A stretch of DNA of 64,000 nt from Humibacter sp049446075 (GTDB lineage Bacteria > Actinomycetota > Actinomycetes > Actinomycetales > Microbacteriaceae), in assembly GCF_049446075.1 (NCBI RefSeq), contig NZ_JBMSEB010000001.1:248001-312000 (forward strand). The letters run 5' to 3'. This document shows, in pieces, positions 10,700 through 17,824 of this stretch. The position numbers and the translations under genes were made by a program. The notes beneath the pieces were generated by a model, which worked only from the letters and a program-made list of their open reading frames with translations, did not search any database and was not told the origin of the DNA. Within the stretch, counting starts at the first letter, position 1; every line of letters starts with the position of its first letter.

Positions 10700-11662
10700 A
10701 TGCTCGCCGTCGCTGCATCGTTGGCGCTGCTGGCCTTCGCCCTGGCGTGGCCGGTGCCGGTGGCGCTGGCGAGGGCGGCGTGGCCTAGGCGGATGCCAGG
10801 TGCGGCCCTCGTTCTCTGGCAGGCCATTGCTCTGGCCGGCGGCCTTTCGATGATCGGTGCTCTGCTCGTTTTCGGGCTGATCCCGTTCGGAGAGGATCTG
10901 CCGCACGCTGCAGGCTCGTTCGGCGCGGACATCCTGGCCGGGCGGCTCCCACCGCACGCGAACTTCTTCCAGATGTTCGCCCTCGCAGGTGCTGTGCTGC
11001 TCGGCGTGCACCTGCTGCTGAACCTGGTGCGCACATCGTGGCGTGCCGAGCGTCAGCGCCGCCACCACGTGCAACTGCTGCGTCTGCTGTCCGATCCGAT
11101 TCCGGAACGTCCGGACATGCGTCTGATCGACCACGCTATCCCTGTGGCGTACTGCCTGCCGGGAGCTCCTCGCGCCACGACGGTGTTGTCGGCCGGTTTG
11201 CTCGAGCTGCTCAGCGACGAGGAGCTCGCGGCCGTCGTGGCGCACGAGCGCGCCCACGTCACGCAGCGCCACCACGTGCTGCTCGTGGCGTTCAGCGCGT
11301 GGCGCAGCGCGCTTCCCTGGTTCCCCATCGCGACGAGGGCGTTCGAGGCCGTCGGGTTGCTCATCGAGCTGCTGGCGGACGATCAGGCCAGGCGCACGGT
11401 CTCCGAGCGCAACCTCTCCCGTGCTGTCGCACGTGTCGCCCTCGCGGGGGCCGCGTCGTCGGACGAACGCTCGGTGCAGCTGACCGCTGTCGGGCTGCCC
11501 GGCTCCCCCGGCCCATCGGCCGATTGGGCGGATGCCCGGCTCGCGCGCCTCACCGATCTCGCCGCCCCCGTCGCACCGGCCTTCCGCGTCGCGGTGCTCG
11601 GCGGTGCGCTGGCTCTCGTGGTCGTGCCGACGCTTCTGCTCCTCGGCCCCGGGTTTCACTGA
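10700..11662 (+). CDS. M56-family membrane metallopeptidase (BlaR1-like, without sensor domain)
   Basis: A 320-residue integral membrane protein. Hydrophobic segments lie at about 3-25, 36-62, 85-110 and 292-316. The zinc site is HERAH at 182-186 (HExxH) with a likely third ligand Glu223 in ELLADDQA, as in M56/M48 gluzincins. Family members cleave, or trigger loss of, a BlaI-type repressor. There is no C-terminal penicillin-binding sensor: the protein ends just after its last helix, so the signal is not obviously beta-lactam. The ATG at 10700 is 5 bp after the regulator stop, with GGAGG upstream, so the two genes form an operon. It converges on coaE; no canonical terminator is seen in between. 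Confidence 0.9.
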   Translation: MLAVAASLALLAFALAWPVPVALARAAWPRRMPGAALVLWQAIALAGGLSMIGALLVFGLIPFGEDLPHAAGSFGADILAGRLPPHANFFQMFALAGAVLLGVHLLLNLVRTSWRAERQRRHHVQLLRLLSDPIPERPDMRLIDHAIPVAYCLPGAPRATTVLSAGLLELLSDEELAAVVAHERAHVTQRHHVLLVAFSAWRSALPWFPIATRAFEAVGLLIELLADDQARRTVSERNLSRAVARVALAGAASSDERSVQLTAVGLPGSPGPSADWADARLARLTDLAAPVAPAFRVAVLGGALALVVVPTLLLLGPGFH

Positions 11663-11744
11663 CGGAGCTTCGGCTCGACGGCCGGGCGCTACGTCTAACG
11701 CGACGAAGCGGCCGAAGCCGTCGATGCTCGCTAGGCCCACACGG

Positions 11745-12350
11745 TCATTGCGCGCGCAGGTTCTGCCAGAGCTCGTCGACCCGTCGAAGCAGGTCTTCTC
11801 TGCTGCCGTTGTTGTCGAGCACGACATCCGCGACCGCCCTGCGCTGGTCGTCGTGGGCCTGCGCACCGATCCTGCGAACGGCATCCTCTTCGCTCATGCC
11901 TCGCTCGGCGACGAGCCGCCGGATCCGCTCAGCCCTGTCGGCTTCCACGACGACCACGCGATCGAACTTCAACGGCCGATCGGCCGAGGCCTCGACCAGC
12001 AGCGGCACGTCGTAGACGACGATCGAGCCCGGGTCGGATGCCTGAGCCTGCCAGAACCGCTCCGTCGCCGCTCGCCAGACGGCGGGGTGGGTGATGGAGT
12101 TGAGGTCGGCGAGCGCGGCGCGGTCGCTGAAGACGATGCTGCCAAGCGCCTGACGGTCAAGTGATCCATCGTCCGCGATCACGGCGTCGCCGAACCGCTC
12201 CCGGATGGCAGCGAGGCCGGGGGTGCCAGGCTCGACCACTTCGCGAGCAAGCCTGTCGGCATCCACGATCACTGCGCCGAGCTCGGCAAGCCTGCTCGAC
12301 ACGGTCGACTTACCGGAGGCGATGCCTCCCGTGAGGGCGATGATCTGCAC
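11745..12350 (-). CDS. coaE: Dephospho-CoA kinase
   Basis: A 201-residue P-loop kinase that phosphorylates dephospho-CoA at the ribose 3'-OH, the last step of CoA synthesis. The P-loop is GGIASGKST (residues 8-16), followed by DADRLAREVVEPGTPGL, SLDRQALGSIVFSD and YDVPLLVEA, all family signatures. Length is typical. The start is a GTG at 12350, 6 nt from a TAGGCT box, with no Shine-Dalgarno sequence, so a leaderless transcript is likely. In many actinobacteria coaE follows rpsA and precedes uvrB; here the cyd block and the BlaI/M56 pair lie between coaE and uvrB. Confidence 0.96.
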   Translation of the reverse strand: MQIIALTGGIASGKSTVSSRLAELGAVIVDADRLAREVVEPGTPGLAAIRERFGDAVIADDGSLDRQALGSIVFSDRAALADLNSITHPAVWRAATERFWQAQASDPGSIVVYDVPLLVEASADRPLKFDRVVVVEADRAERIRRLVAERGMSEEDAVRRIGAQAHDDQRRAVADVVLDNNGSREDLLRRVDELWQNLRAQ

Positions 12351-12356
12351 CGTGCG

Positions 12357-12362
12357 AGCCTA
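12357..12362 (-). promoter_or_regulatory. -10 box (TAGGCT) of a leaderless coaE promoter
   Basis: TAGGCT, then 6 nt (CGCACG), then the GTG start. The same hexamer is found at the same distance from polA and the DUF885 gene, and close to pdtaR. Confidence 0.55.
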
Positions 12363-12423
12363 TCGGCGCTGCTGGAACTCGGTGCCTCCGCGGCGGCAGT
12401 CCGCGGCGCGCCGGCATCGGTTG

Positions 12424-12996
12424 CTAGACCGGCTGAAGGCCGACCTGTTCTCCGCTTGGCAGCTCGACACGGATCGGGTCGCCTGGACGAACGGTTCCCC
12501 CTGCGATCACGACGGACATCACACCGGTCTTTCGCACGACCGTGCCGTCGGGCTTGCGCTGCACCATCTCCTTCAACAGCTGCGGGGCGAGGCCGTTGAT
12601 CTGATCGCACGGATTCCGCAAGCCGGTCACGCGCACCTGCGCGCTCTCACCGATGTGCAGAACGGTGTCGGCAGGCAGCGTGAGAAGATCAAGGCCCGTC
12701 GTCGTGATGTTCTCCCCCAGCTCTCCTGGGCGCACCGTGAAGCCGTGCTCGTGCACGTCGTCGAACAACTCGGCGTGGATGAGATGCACCTGACGCAGGT
12801 TGGGCTGCGAGGGGTCGCGCGCCACCCGCGAACGGTGCTGCACGGTGACTCCGGCGTGAGAGTCTCCCTCGACGCCCCAGCCCTCGATCAGTCGGATCTC
12901 CTGGACGGGTGGCTTGCTGAACCGGTGTCCGTCGTCACGACTTACGGAGACCACTTTGGGGGTTTCGGTGGAACTGGCTCGACTCACGCTCACCAT
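12424..12996 (-). CDS. MOSC domain-containing protein
   Basis: A 190-residue protein consisting almost entirely of a MOSC (molybdenum cofactor sulfurase C-terminal-like) domain. Supporting motifs are EIRLIEGWGVEGDSHAG near the N-terminus, RPGELGENITTTGLDLLTLP in the middle, and TGLRNPCDQINGL, which holds the conserved Cys thought to carry sulfur or ligate cofactor. C-terminal KTGVMSVVIAGGTVRPGDPI completes the fold. Stand-alone MOSC proteins may act in sulfur transfer or N-hydroxylated-substrate reduction; the substrate here is unknown. The ATG at 12996 has no convincing ribosome site; a GTG three codons in (12987) is an alternative. It lies between coaE and rpsA, all on the minus strand. Confidence 0.88.
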   Translation of the reverse strand: MVSVSRASSTETPKVVSVSRDDGHRFSKPPVQEIRLIEGWGVEGDSHAGVTVQHRSRVARDPSQPNLRQVHLIHAELFDDVHEHGFTVRPGELGENITTTGLDLLTLPADTVLHIGESAQVRVTGLRNPCDQINGLAPQLLKEMVQRKPDGTVVRKTGVMSVVIAGGTVRPGDPIRVELPSGEQVGLQPV

Positions 12997-13022
12997 TCTG
13001 CATCGATGCCGCTGCAGATACG

Positions 13023-13060
13023 ACGAAGCGGCCGGGCCCCCATGGACCCGGCCGCTTCGT
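13023..13060. terminator. Strong hairpin between rpsA and the MOSC gene
   Basis: Perfect 14-bp stem (ACGAAGCGGCCGGG at 13023-13036 with its complement at 13047-13060) and a 10-nt loop. No U-tract follows on either strand. It is placed to end the rpsA transcript. Confidence 0.7.
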
Positions 13061-13067
13061 GTTGCGA

Positions 13068-13233
13068 CTTCAATCAGCTGTGTTCGCGCTTCGCGCTCAA
13101 CAGCTTCAATCGGCTCGGCCGAGCGAGCTTTCTCGCTCTACCGAGGCTCAATCAGCTGTGTTCGCACTTCGCGCTCAACAGCTTCAATCGGCTCGGCCGA
13201 GCGAGCAAGCTCGCTCGGCTCTCGCCTCAATCA
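13068..13233 (-). repeat. GATTGAG-family intergenic repeat, two tandem units plus a partial, at the rpsA 3' end
   Basis: Units begin at 13071, 13149 and 13228 (period 78-79 bp). Read on the minus strand, each has GATTGAG, a variable hairpin of GAGCGAG/CTCGCTC type, GAGCCGATTGAAGCTGTTGAGCG, then a GCGAACACA-type core. The first GATTGAG overlaps the rpsA stop codon (CTGATTGAGG). Same architecture as the repeat upstream of polA. Confidence 0.85.
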
Positions 13234-14688
13234 GCTGTTGCTGGAGAGCTTCTCGCGCAGAGCTGCGAGCGAAGCGTCGTCGGCGAGCGTGCCGCCGGCG
13301 TTCGAGTCGCTCGAGTAGGTCGGGGCGCCCTGAGCGGCGGCCTCGGTCTGCGTCGACTCCTCTTCGAGACCCTTGGCCACCTGGCGCTTGTGCGCCTCCC
13401 AGCGTGCCTGAGCCTCGGCGTACTCCTGCTCCCACTTCTCGCGCTGAGCGTCGGACCCCTCGGTCCACTCGCCCGTCTCGGGGTCGAAGCCCTCGGGGTA
13501 CTTGTAGTTACCCTGCTCGTCGTACTCCGTGAGCATGCCGTAGAGGGCCGGGTCGAACTCGGTTCCCTCCGGGTCGACGCCCTCGTTCGCCTGCTTCAGC
13601 GAAAGCGAGATGCGGCGACGCTCGAGGTCGATGTCAATGACCTTGACGAACACCTCGTCGCCGACCGACACGACCTGCTCGGCGAGCTCGACGTGCTTGC
13701 CCGACAGCTCGGAGATGTGCACGAGCCCCTCGATGCCGTCTGCCACGCGCACGAACGCACCGAACGGCACGAGCTTCGTGACCTTGCCCGGCGCGAACTG
13801 GCCGATGGCATGCGTGCGGGCGAAGACCTGCCACGGGTCCTCCTGCGTCGCCTTGAGCGACAGGGAGACGCGCTCGCGGTCGAGCTCGACGGAGAGCACC
13901 TCGACGGTGACCTCCTGGCCGACCTCGACGACCTCGCTGGCGTGCTCGATGTGCTTCCAGGACAGCTCGGAGACGTGAACCAGACCGTCGACGCCACCGA
14001 GGTCGACGAACGCGCCGAAGTTGACGATGGACGAGACGACGCCCTTGCGCACCTGACCGGGGTGGAGGTTTGCGAGGAAGGTCGAACGGCTCTCGGACTG
14101 CGTCTGCTCGAGCAGTGCGCGACGCGACAGCACGACGTTGTTGCGGTTCTTGTCGAGCTCGAGGATCTTCGCCTCGATCTCCTGACCCAGGTAGGGCGTG
14201 AGGTCGCGCACACGGCGCAACTCGATCAGGGATGCCGGCAGGAAGCCGCGCAGTCCGATGTCGACGATCAGGCCGCCCTTGACGACCTCGATGACCGAAC
14301 CGGTCACCACGCCATCGGCTTCCTTGATCTTCTCCACGTCGCCCCATGCGCGCTCGTACTGCGCACGCTTCTTGGACAGGATGAGGCGGCCTTCCTTGTC
14401 CTCCTTCTGGAGAACGAGCGCCTCGACGGTGTCGCCGACCTTGACGACCTCGCTGGGGTCGACATCGTGCTTGATGGAAAGTTCGCGGGAGGGGATAACA
14501 CCCTCGGTCTTGTAACCGACGTCGAGGAGCACCTCGTCGCGGTCGATCTTCACCACGGTGCCTTCGATGAGGTCACCATCGTTGAAGAACTTCAGAGTCT
14601 TCTCGACCGCGGCAAGAAAGTCGTCAGCAGAGCCGATGTCGTTGATCGCGACCTGCTTGGGTGCCTTGTCGGTCGTTACGGTTGTCAT
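13231..14688 (-). CDS. rpsA: 30S ribosomal protein S1
   Basis: A 485-residue protein with four S1 (OB-fold) RNA-binding domains at about 38-107, 125-190, 210-280 and 295-365, the usual actinobacterial arrangement (six in E. coli). Repeated motifs include LLDVGYKTEGVIPSRELS, GGLIVDIGLRGFLPASL, VNFGAFVDLGGVDGLVHVSE and VPFGAFVRVADGIEGLVHIS. The C-terminal 110 residues are acidic and low complexity (EYDEQGNYKYPEGFDPETGE). S1 helps structured mRNAs bind the 30S subunit. The ATG at 14688 is preceded by a leader of about 100 nt with a recognisable promoter. Its stop codon lies inside a dispersed repeat. Confidence 0.97.
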   Translation of the reverse strand: MTTVTTDKAPKQVAINDIGSADDFLAAVEKTLKFFNDGDLIEGTVVKIDRDEVLLDVGYKTEGVIPSRELSIKHDVDPSEVVKVGDTVEALVLQKEDKEGRLILSKKRAQYERAWGDVEKIKEADGVVTGSVIEVVKGGLIVDIGLRGFLPASLIELRRVRDLTPYLGQEIEAKILELDKNRNNVVLSRRALLEQTQSESRSTFLANLHPGQVRKGVVSSIVNFGAFVDLGGVDGLVHVSELSWKHIEHASEVVEVGQEVTVEVLSVELDRERVSLSLKATQEDPWQVFARTHAIGQFAPGKVTKLVPFGAFVRVADGIEGLVHISELSGKHVELAEQVVSVGDEVFVKVIDIDLERRRISLSLKQANEGVDPEGTEFDPALYGMLTEYDEQGNYKYPEGFDPETGEWTEGSDAQREKWEQEYAEAQARWEAHKRQVAKGLEEESTQTEAAAQGAPTYSSDSNAGGTLADDASLAALREKLSSNS

Positions 14689-14791
14689 TGAGTGGGTACT
14701 CCAGATATGGACATGAATCAGGCCCGGAGCTTTGCTTCAGTTGGATTTGCCGCCGGGCAGACGGATAGGAACGTCACAAAAGTGACTCTCC

Positions 14792-14821
14792 AGACTACCG
14801 TCGCACGGCAGCCTCATGCAA
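14792..14821 (-). promoter_or_regulatory. Predicted rpsA promoter (TTGCAT-18-TAGTCT)
   Basis: -35 TTGCAT at 14821-14816 and -10 TAGTCT at 14797-14792 on the minus strand, 18-bp spacer. It predicts a 5' leader of roughly 95-100 nt before rpsA. A small palindrome, GTCACAAAAGTGAC (14773-14786), lies just downstream. Confidence 0.55.
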
Positions 14822-14881
14822 CAACGCCAGGTGTGTGAGCGGTATTCCTGTCGCTGCCACACAAGGACCGGTCCTCCGCGC

Positions 14882-15775
14882 TCACTCGGCCTCTGCTGCA
14901 ACGGGCAGCGCGGCGAGGGCATCCGGGCGCCGGGGCGGGTACACCCAGGTCACCAGAACGACCGAGATGATCATGAGCAGAAACCACGAGACGAGCTTCA
15001 CGGGTGACACCGGATGCCACGCGGACACCTGGTCGGGATAGGTCCAGGCGTGCGAATACGTGGCGATGTTCTCCGCCAGCCAGATGAAGAACGCCACGAG
15101 CGCGAAGGCGGCGACGAGGGGCATCCGCAGGGTGTGCCGGAACACGCGGAAATGCATGCCGGTGGCACCGAAGGCGAGCAGCACGCCTGCCAGAAGCACC
15201 CACCGAAGGTCGACGATGAAGTGCTGTGTGAAGAAGTTGACGTAGATGGCGGTGGCGACGATCGCGGTCAGCCAGAGCGGCGGATAGCGGGTGAATCTCA
15301 GGTCGAACAGCCGGTAGACGCGCACCATGTAGGAGCCGACCGCGCCATACATGAAGCCAGTGAACAACGGCACGCTCAGGATGCGAAGCACGCCGCCCGG
15401 ATCGTAACTCCACGAGCCCACATCGGTCTTGAACAGCTCCATGCCCGTGCCGACGACGTGGAAGACGACGATGACGCGAAGCTCGCTCCAGGTCTCCAGG
15501 CGCCCCCAGACCATGGCGATCTGGATGACGATGGCAGCGATGGTGAGCGCGTCGTTGCGTGCCAGCGCCGCATCCTGGGGATACCAGAGCCGTGCCGCGA
15601 CGATGACGGCGAGCAGGGCGGCGCCGAAGACGCAGGCCCATGCCTGCTTGGCTCCGAACACGAGGAACTCGACGACGCCGCTCCAGATCCGGCTGCCTGG
15701 AGCTCGGTCCAGGAGCCGGCGGGCGGCGTCGTCGAGCCGGCGCTCGACCGACGTGAGGTCAGGACGGCGCGCCAT
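14882..15775 (-). CDS. DUF817 family membrane protein
   Basis: A 297-residue polytopic membrane protein with about eight hydrophobic helices. The conserved DUF817 stretches are visible: FGAKQAWACVFGAALLAVIV, then VFHVVGTGMELFKTDVGSWS, FTGFMYGAVGSYMVR and ENIATYSHAWTYPDQVSAW. No enzymatic activity is known for the family. The ATG at 15775 lies 52 bp after the DUF885 gene on the same strand, so the two may be co-transcribed, although the DUF885 link is not functional evidence. A GGAC-type sequence lies some distance upstream but no strong ribosome site is seen. Confidence 0.88.
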   Translation of the reverse strand: MARRPDLTSVERRLDDAARRLLDRAPGSRIWSGVVEFLVFGAKQAWACVFGAALLAVIVAARLWYPQDAALARNDALTIAAIVIQIAMVWGRLETWSELRVIVVFHVVGTGMELFKTDVGSWSYDPGGVLRILSVPLFTGFMYGAVGSYMVRVYRLFDLRFTRYPPLWLTAIVATAIYVNFFTQHFIVDLRWVLLAGVLLAFGATGMHFRVFRHTLRMPLVAAFALVAFFIWLAENIATYSHAWTYPDQVSAWHPVSPVKLVSWFLLMIISVVLVTWVYPPRRPDALAALPVAAEAE

Positions 15776-15827
15776 CAGGAACGGGGCTTGTCCCTGCTCG
15801 GTTCGGCTGACACGGCTGGAAACGCTG

Positions 15828-17504
15828 CTAGCCGAGGAGCGCCGTCTTCAGCGTGTCGAGGCCGACGCCTCCGATGTCCAGTGCCTTCTTGTGGAACGCC
15901 TTGATATCGAATGCCTCACCCTCGCGACGCTTGTACTCGTCGCGGATCTGCTCCCAGATGCGCTGGCCGATCTTGTACGACGGCGCCTGTCCGGGCCAGC
16001 CGAGGTAGCGGTTCACCTCGAACCGCACGAAGGGCTCGTTCATGTTGACGTTCGACTTCAGGAAGTCGAATGCGTAGTCACCCGTCCACTGTCCCTGGCC
16101 GTCCGGGCGCTGCTTGCCGAGGTGCACGCCGATGTCGAGCACGACGCGGGCCGCGCGCATCCGCTGGCCGTCGAGCATCCCGAGCCGGTCCGCCGGGTCG
16201 TCGAGATAGCCGAGCTGCTCCATGAGCCGCTCCGCGTACAGCGCCCAGCCCTCGGCGTGACCGGACGTGCCCGCCACGCGCCGCCAGCTGTTCAGCTGCG
16301 CCTTGTTGTACGTGGCGGTGGCGATCTGCAGGTGGTGTCCTGGTACCCCCTCGTGGTAGACCGTGGTCAGTTCGCGCCACGTGTCGAACTCGGTCACGCC
16401 CTCCGGCACGCTCCACCACATGCGTCCCGGTCGCGAGAAGTCGTCAGCGGGGCCGGTGTAGTAGATGCCACCCTCCTGCGTGGGGGCGATCATGCACTGC
16501 AGCTGCCTGATGGGCTCTGGGATGTCGAAGTGCGTGCGACCGAGCTCTTCCACGGCACGATCACTGGTCTCCTGCATCCAGCGCTGCAAGGCATCGGTAC
16601 CGTGCAGCTTGCGTGAGGCGTCGCCGTCGAGGAATTCGATCGCCTCGCCGACCGATGCGCCCGGCTTTATTTCGCGGGCGATGGCCTCCTGTTCGTCCAC
16701 CATGCGCCGCAACTCCTCGACACCCCACTCGTAGGTCTCGTCGAGATCGACGGTGGCGCCGAGGAAGCTGCGGGACGCGAGCGCGTAGATTTCGCGGCCG
16801 ACGGCATCCTGCTCCGAAGCGTGGGCGGCGAGTTCGTCTTCGAGGAAGACCGCCAACTCGCCGTACGCCGCTGCCGCTTCGGCTGCGCCCTTCTGCAGGT
16901 CGTTCTTCAGCGACTCCGGCAGCTCGCCGTTCTCGGCCTTCGCGTCGCGCGCCAGCCCGAAGAAGAAGCCGTTGCCGCCGACCTGCTTGTTCGCCTGAGC
17001 GACGCCTTCGCGCACCTGACGGATGGCAGGAACGTTGCCTGCCTGGATGCCCGTGCGCAGCGTGGCGATGTAGCCCCGCATCGCGTCTGGCAGGTTGTGG
17101 AGACGCTTGGCGATCGCCTCCCAGTTCTCGACGGTGGTCGTGGGCTCCAGATCGAAGATGTCGCGAAGCTCCTGCTCGGGCGATGCGATCACATTCAGGT
17201 TGCGCTGGGCGAACCCGGCCTCGTGCTTCTCCAACTCGAGCTCCAGCTCTCGGGCCAGGTCGAGCTTGGTGACCACGTCGACATCGTCGACGGGCTCGGT
17301 CGCCTGCACCCGGCGCAGCATGTCTGCCTGCGCTTCAGCGACGCGCTCGTGACCCTCGGGCGAGAGATCGCTGTATTCGCCTTCGCGACCCGGCCGTCCG
17401 AGCCAGACGTGCCACTCCGGCATGAGCTCGAGCTGCGTGTCGACCCACTCTTCGGCGAGTGCGTCGATGGGCGTTGGGGTTCTCTGCTGTTGCTGCTCAG
17501 TCAT
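15828..17504 (-). CDS. DUF885 family metallopeptidase-like protein
   Basis: A 558-residue soluble protein. The zinc-peptidase-like motif YHEGVPGHHLQ (HExxPGHxxQ) and the following EGWALYAERLMEQLG are characteristic of the DUF885 family, as are TGDYAFDFLKSNVNMNEPFV and RYLGWPGQAPSYKIGQ near the C-terminus. DUF885 proteins are presumed cytoplasmic metallopeptidases or carboxypeptidases; the substrate is unknown. No signal peptide. I start at the ATG at 17504 (MTEQQQQ) because upstream in-frame sequence is repeat DNA and the start lies 7 nt from a TAGGCT box, predicting a leaderless mRNA. The dispersed GATTGAG repeat lies immediately upstream of that box. Confidence 0.9.
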   Translation of the reverse strand: MTEQQQQRTPTPIDALAEEWVDTQLELMPEWHVWLGRPGREGEYSDLSPEGHERVAEAQADMLRRVQATEPVDDVDVVTKLDLARELELELEKHEAGFAQRNLNVIASPEQELRDIFDLEPTTTVENWEAIAKRLHNLPDAMRGYIATLRTGIQAGNVPAIRQVREGVAQANKQVGGNGFFFGLARDAKAENGELPESLKNDLQKGAAEAAAAYGELAVFLEDELAAHASEQDAVGREIYALASRSFLGATVDLDETYEWGVEELRRMVDEQEAIAREIKPGASVGEAIEFLDGDASRKLHGTDALQRWMQETSDRAVEELGRTHFDIPEPIRQLQCMIAPTQEGGIYYTGPADDFSRPGRMWWSVPEGVTEFDTWRELTTVYHEGVPGHHLQIATATYNKAQLNSWRRVAGTSGHAEGWALYAERLMEQLGYLDDPADRLGMLDGQRMRAARVVLDIGVHLGKQRPDGQGQWTGDYAFDFLKSNVNMNEPFVRFEVNRYLGWPGQAPSYKIGQRIWEQIRDEYKRREGEAFDIKAFHKKALDIGGVGLDTLKTALLG

Positions 17505-17511
17505 GCTCGCC

Positions 17512-17517
17512 AGCCTA
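17512..17517 (-). promoter_or_regulatory. -10 box (TAGGCT) of the DUF885 gene, abutting a dispersed repeat
   Basis: TAGGCT is 7 nt from the ATG. Upstream it reads CTCAATCGCC-CA-TAGGCT, so the repeat edge lies 2 nt from the hexamer and any -35 element must be inside the repeat. Confidence 0.55.
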
Positions 17518-17518
17518 T

Positions 17519-17605
17519 GGGCGATTGAGGGTTGGAGACGCGAGCTCGCTCGCGTCTCCGAGCCGATTGAGCCCGTGAGCAGCGCCAGCCGCAAAGCGGC
17601 GGGTA
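17519..17605 (+). repeat. GATTGAG-family intergenic repeat upstream of the DUF885 gene
   Basis: GCGATTGAGG, an 11-bp hairpin (GGAGACGCGAG at 17534-17544 with CTCGCGTCTCC at 17549-17559, 4-nt loop), then GAGCCGATTGAGCC. Same order of parts as the polA and rpsA copies. Confidence 0.8.
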
Positions 17606-17622
17606 CGCGTCACCTTGCGCGC

Positions 17623-17628
17623 TAGTTT
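17623..17628 (+). promoter_or_regulatory. -10 box (TAGTTT) for a predicted small leaderless gene
   Basis: TAGTTT followed by 6 nt and the GTG at 17635. No -35 box is evident. Confidence 0.4.
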
Positions 17629-17634
17629 GGGCGC

Positions 17635-17805
17635 GTGGGTGAGTGTATCGAGAAGTTCCTCGACAATCTGGCGGCGCCGGGACCATTCGGCGGTGGGGGC
17701 AAGGATCTTCGAGCCCTATGGAACGCTGTCCCGCACGTCGAAGACCCGAAGCATTCCGAAGACAAGGACTGGTCCACGAGCGAACCGGATCCCGAAGCGC
17801 CGTAG
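17635..17805 (+). CDS. Predicted 56-residue hypothetical protein
   Basis: An open frame from GTG at 17635 to TAG at 17803-17805, in the gap between the divergently placed DUF885 start and the polA 3' end. It encodes VGECIEKFLDNLAAPGPFGG near the start and a short C-terminal half rich in Asp, Glu and Pro (DPKHSEDKDW, EPDPEAP). No domain is recognised; no signal peptide or membrane segment. The only positive evidence is the reading frame, a TAGTTT box 6 nt upstream that fits the leaderless pattern of this genome, and the lack of another gene here. It could be a spurious frame. Confidence 0.45.
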   Translation: MGECIEKFLDNLAAPGPFGGGGKDLRALWNAVPHVEDPKHSEDKDWSTSEPDPEAP

Positions 17806-17824
17806 CGACGAACGAGGCCCCGCC

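Noticed and set aside
11663..11744. Terminator between the M56 gene and coaE
   Set aside because: Only mutually exclusive 7-bp inverted repeats with loops of over 30 nt; not convincing.
12205..14691. Very long open frame on the plus strand opposite rpsA (828 codons)
   Set aside because: It is the antisense shadow of the GC-rich rpsA frame; no family resemblance, and rpsA is certain.
14773..14786. GTCACAAAAGTGAC palindrome as a CRP/FNR site in the rpsA leader
   Set aside because: Arms are in the reverse order to TGTGA-N6-TCACA, only 5 bp long, and downstream of the promoter.
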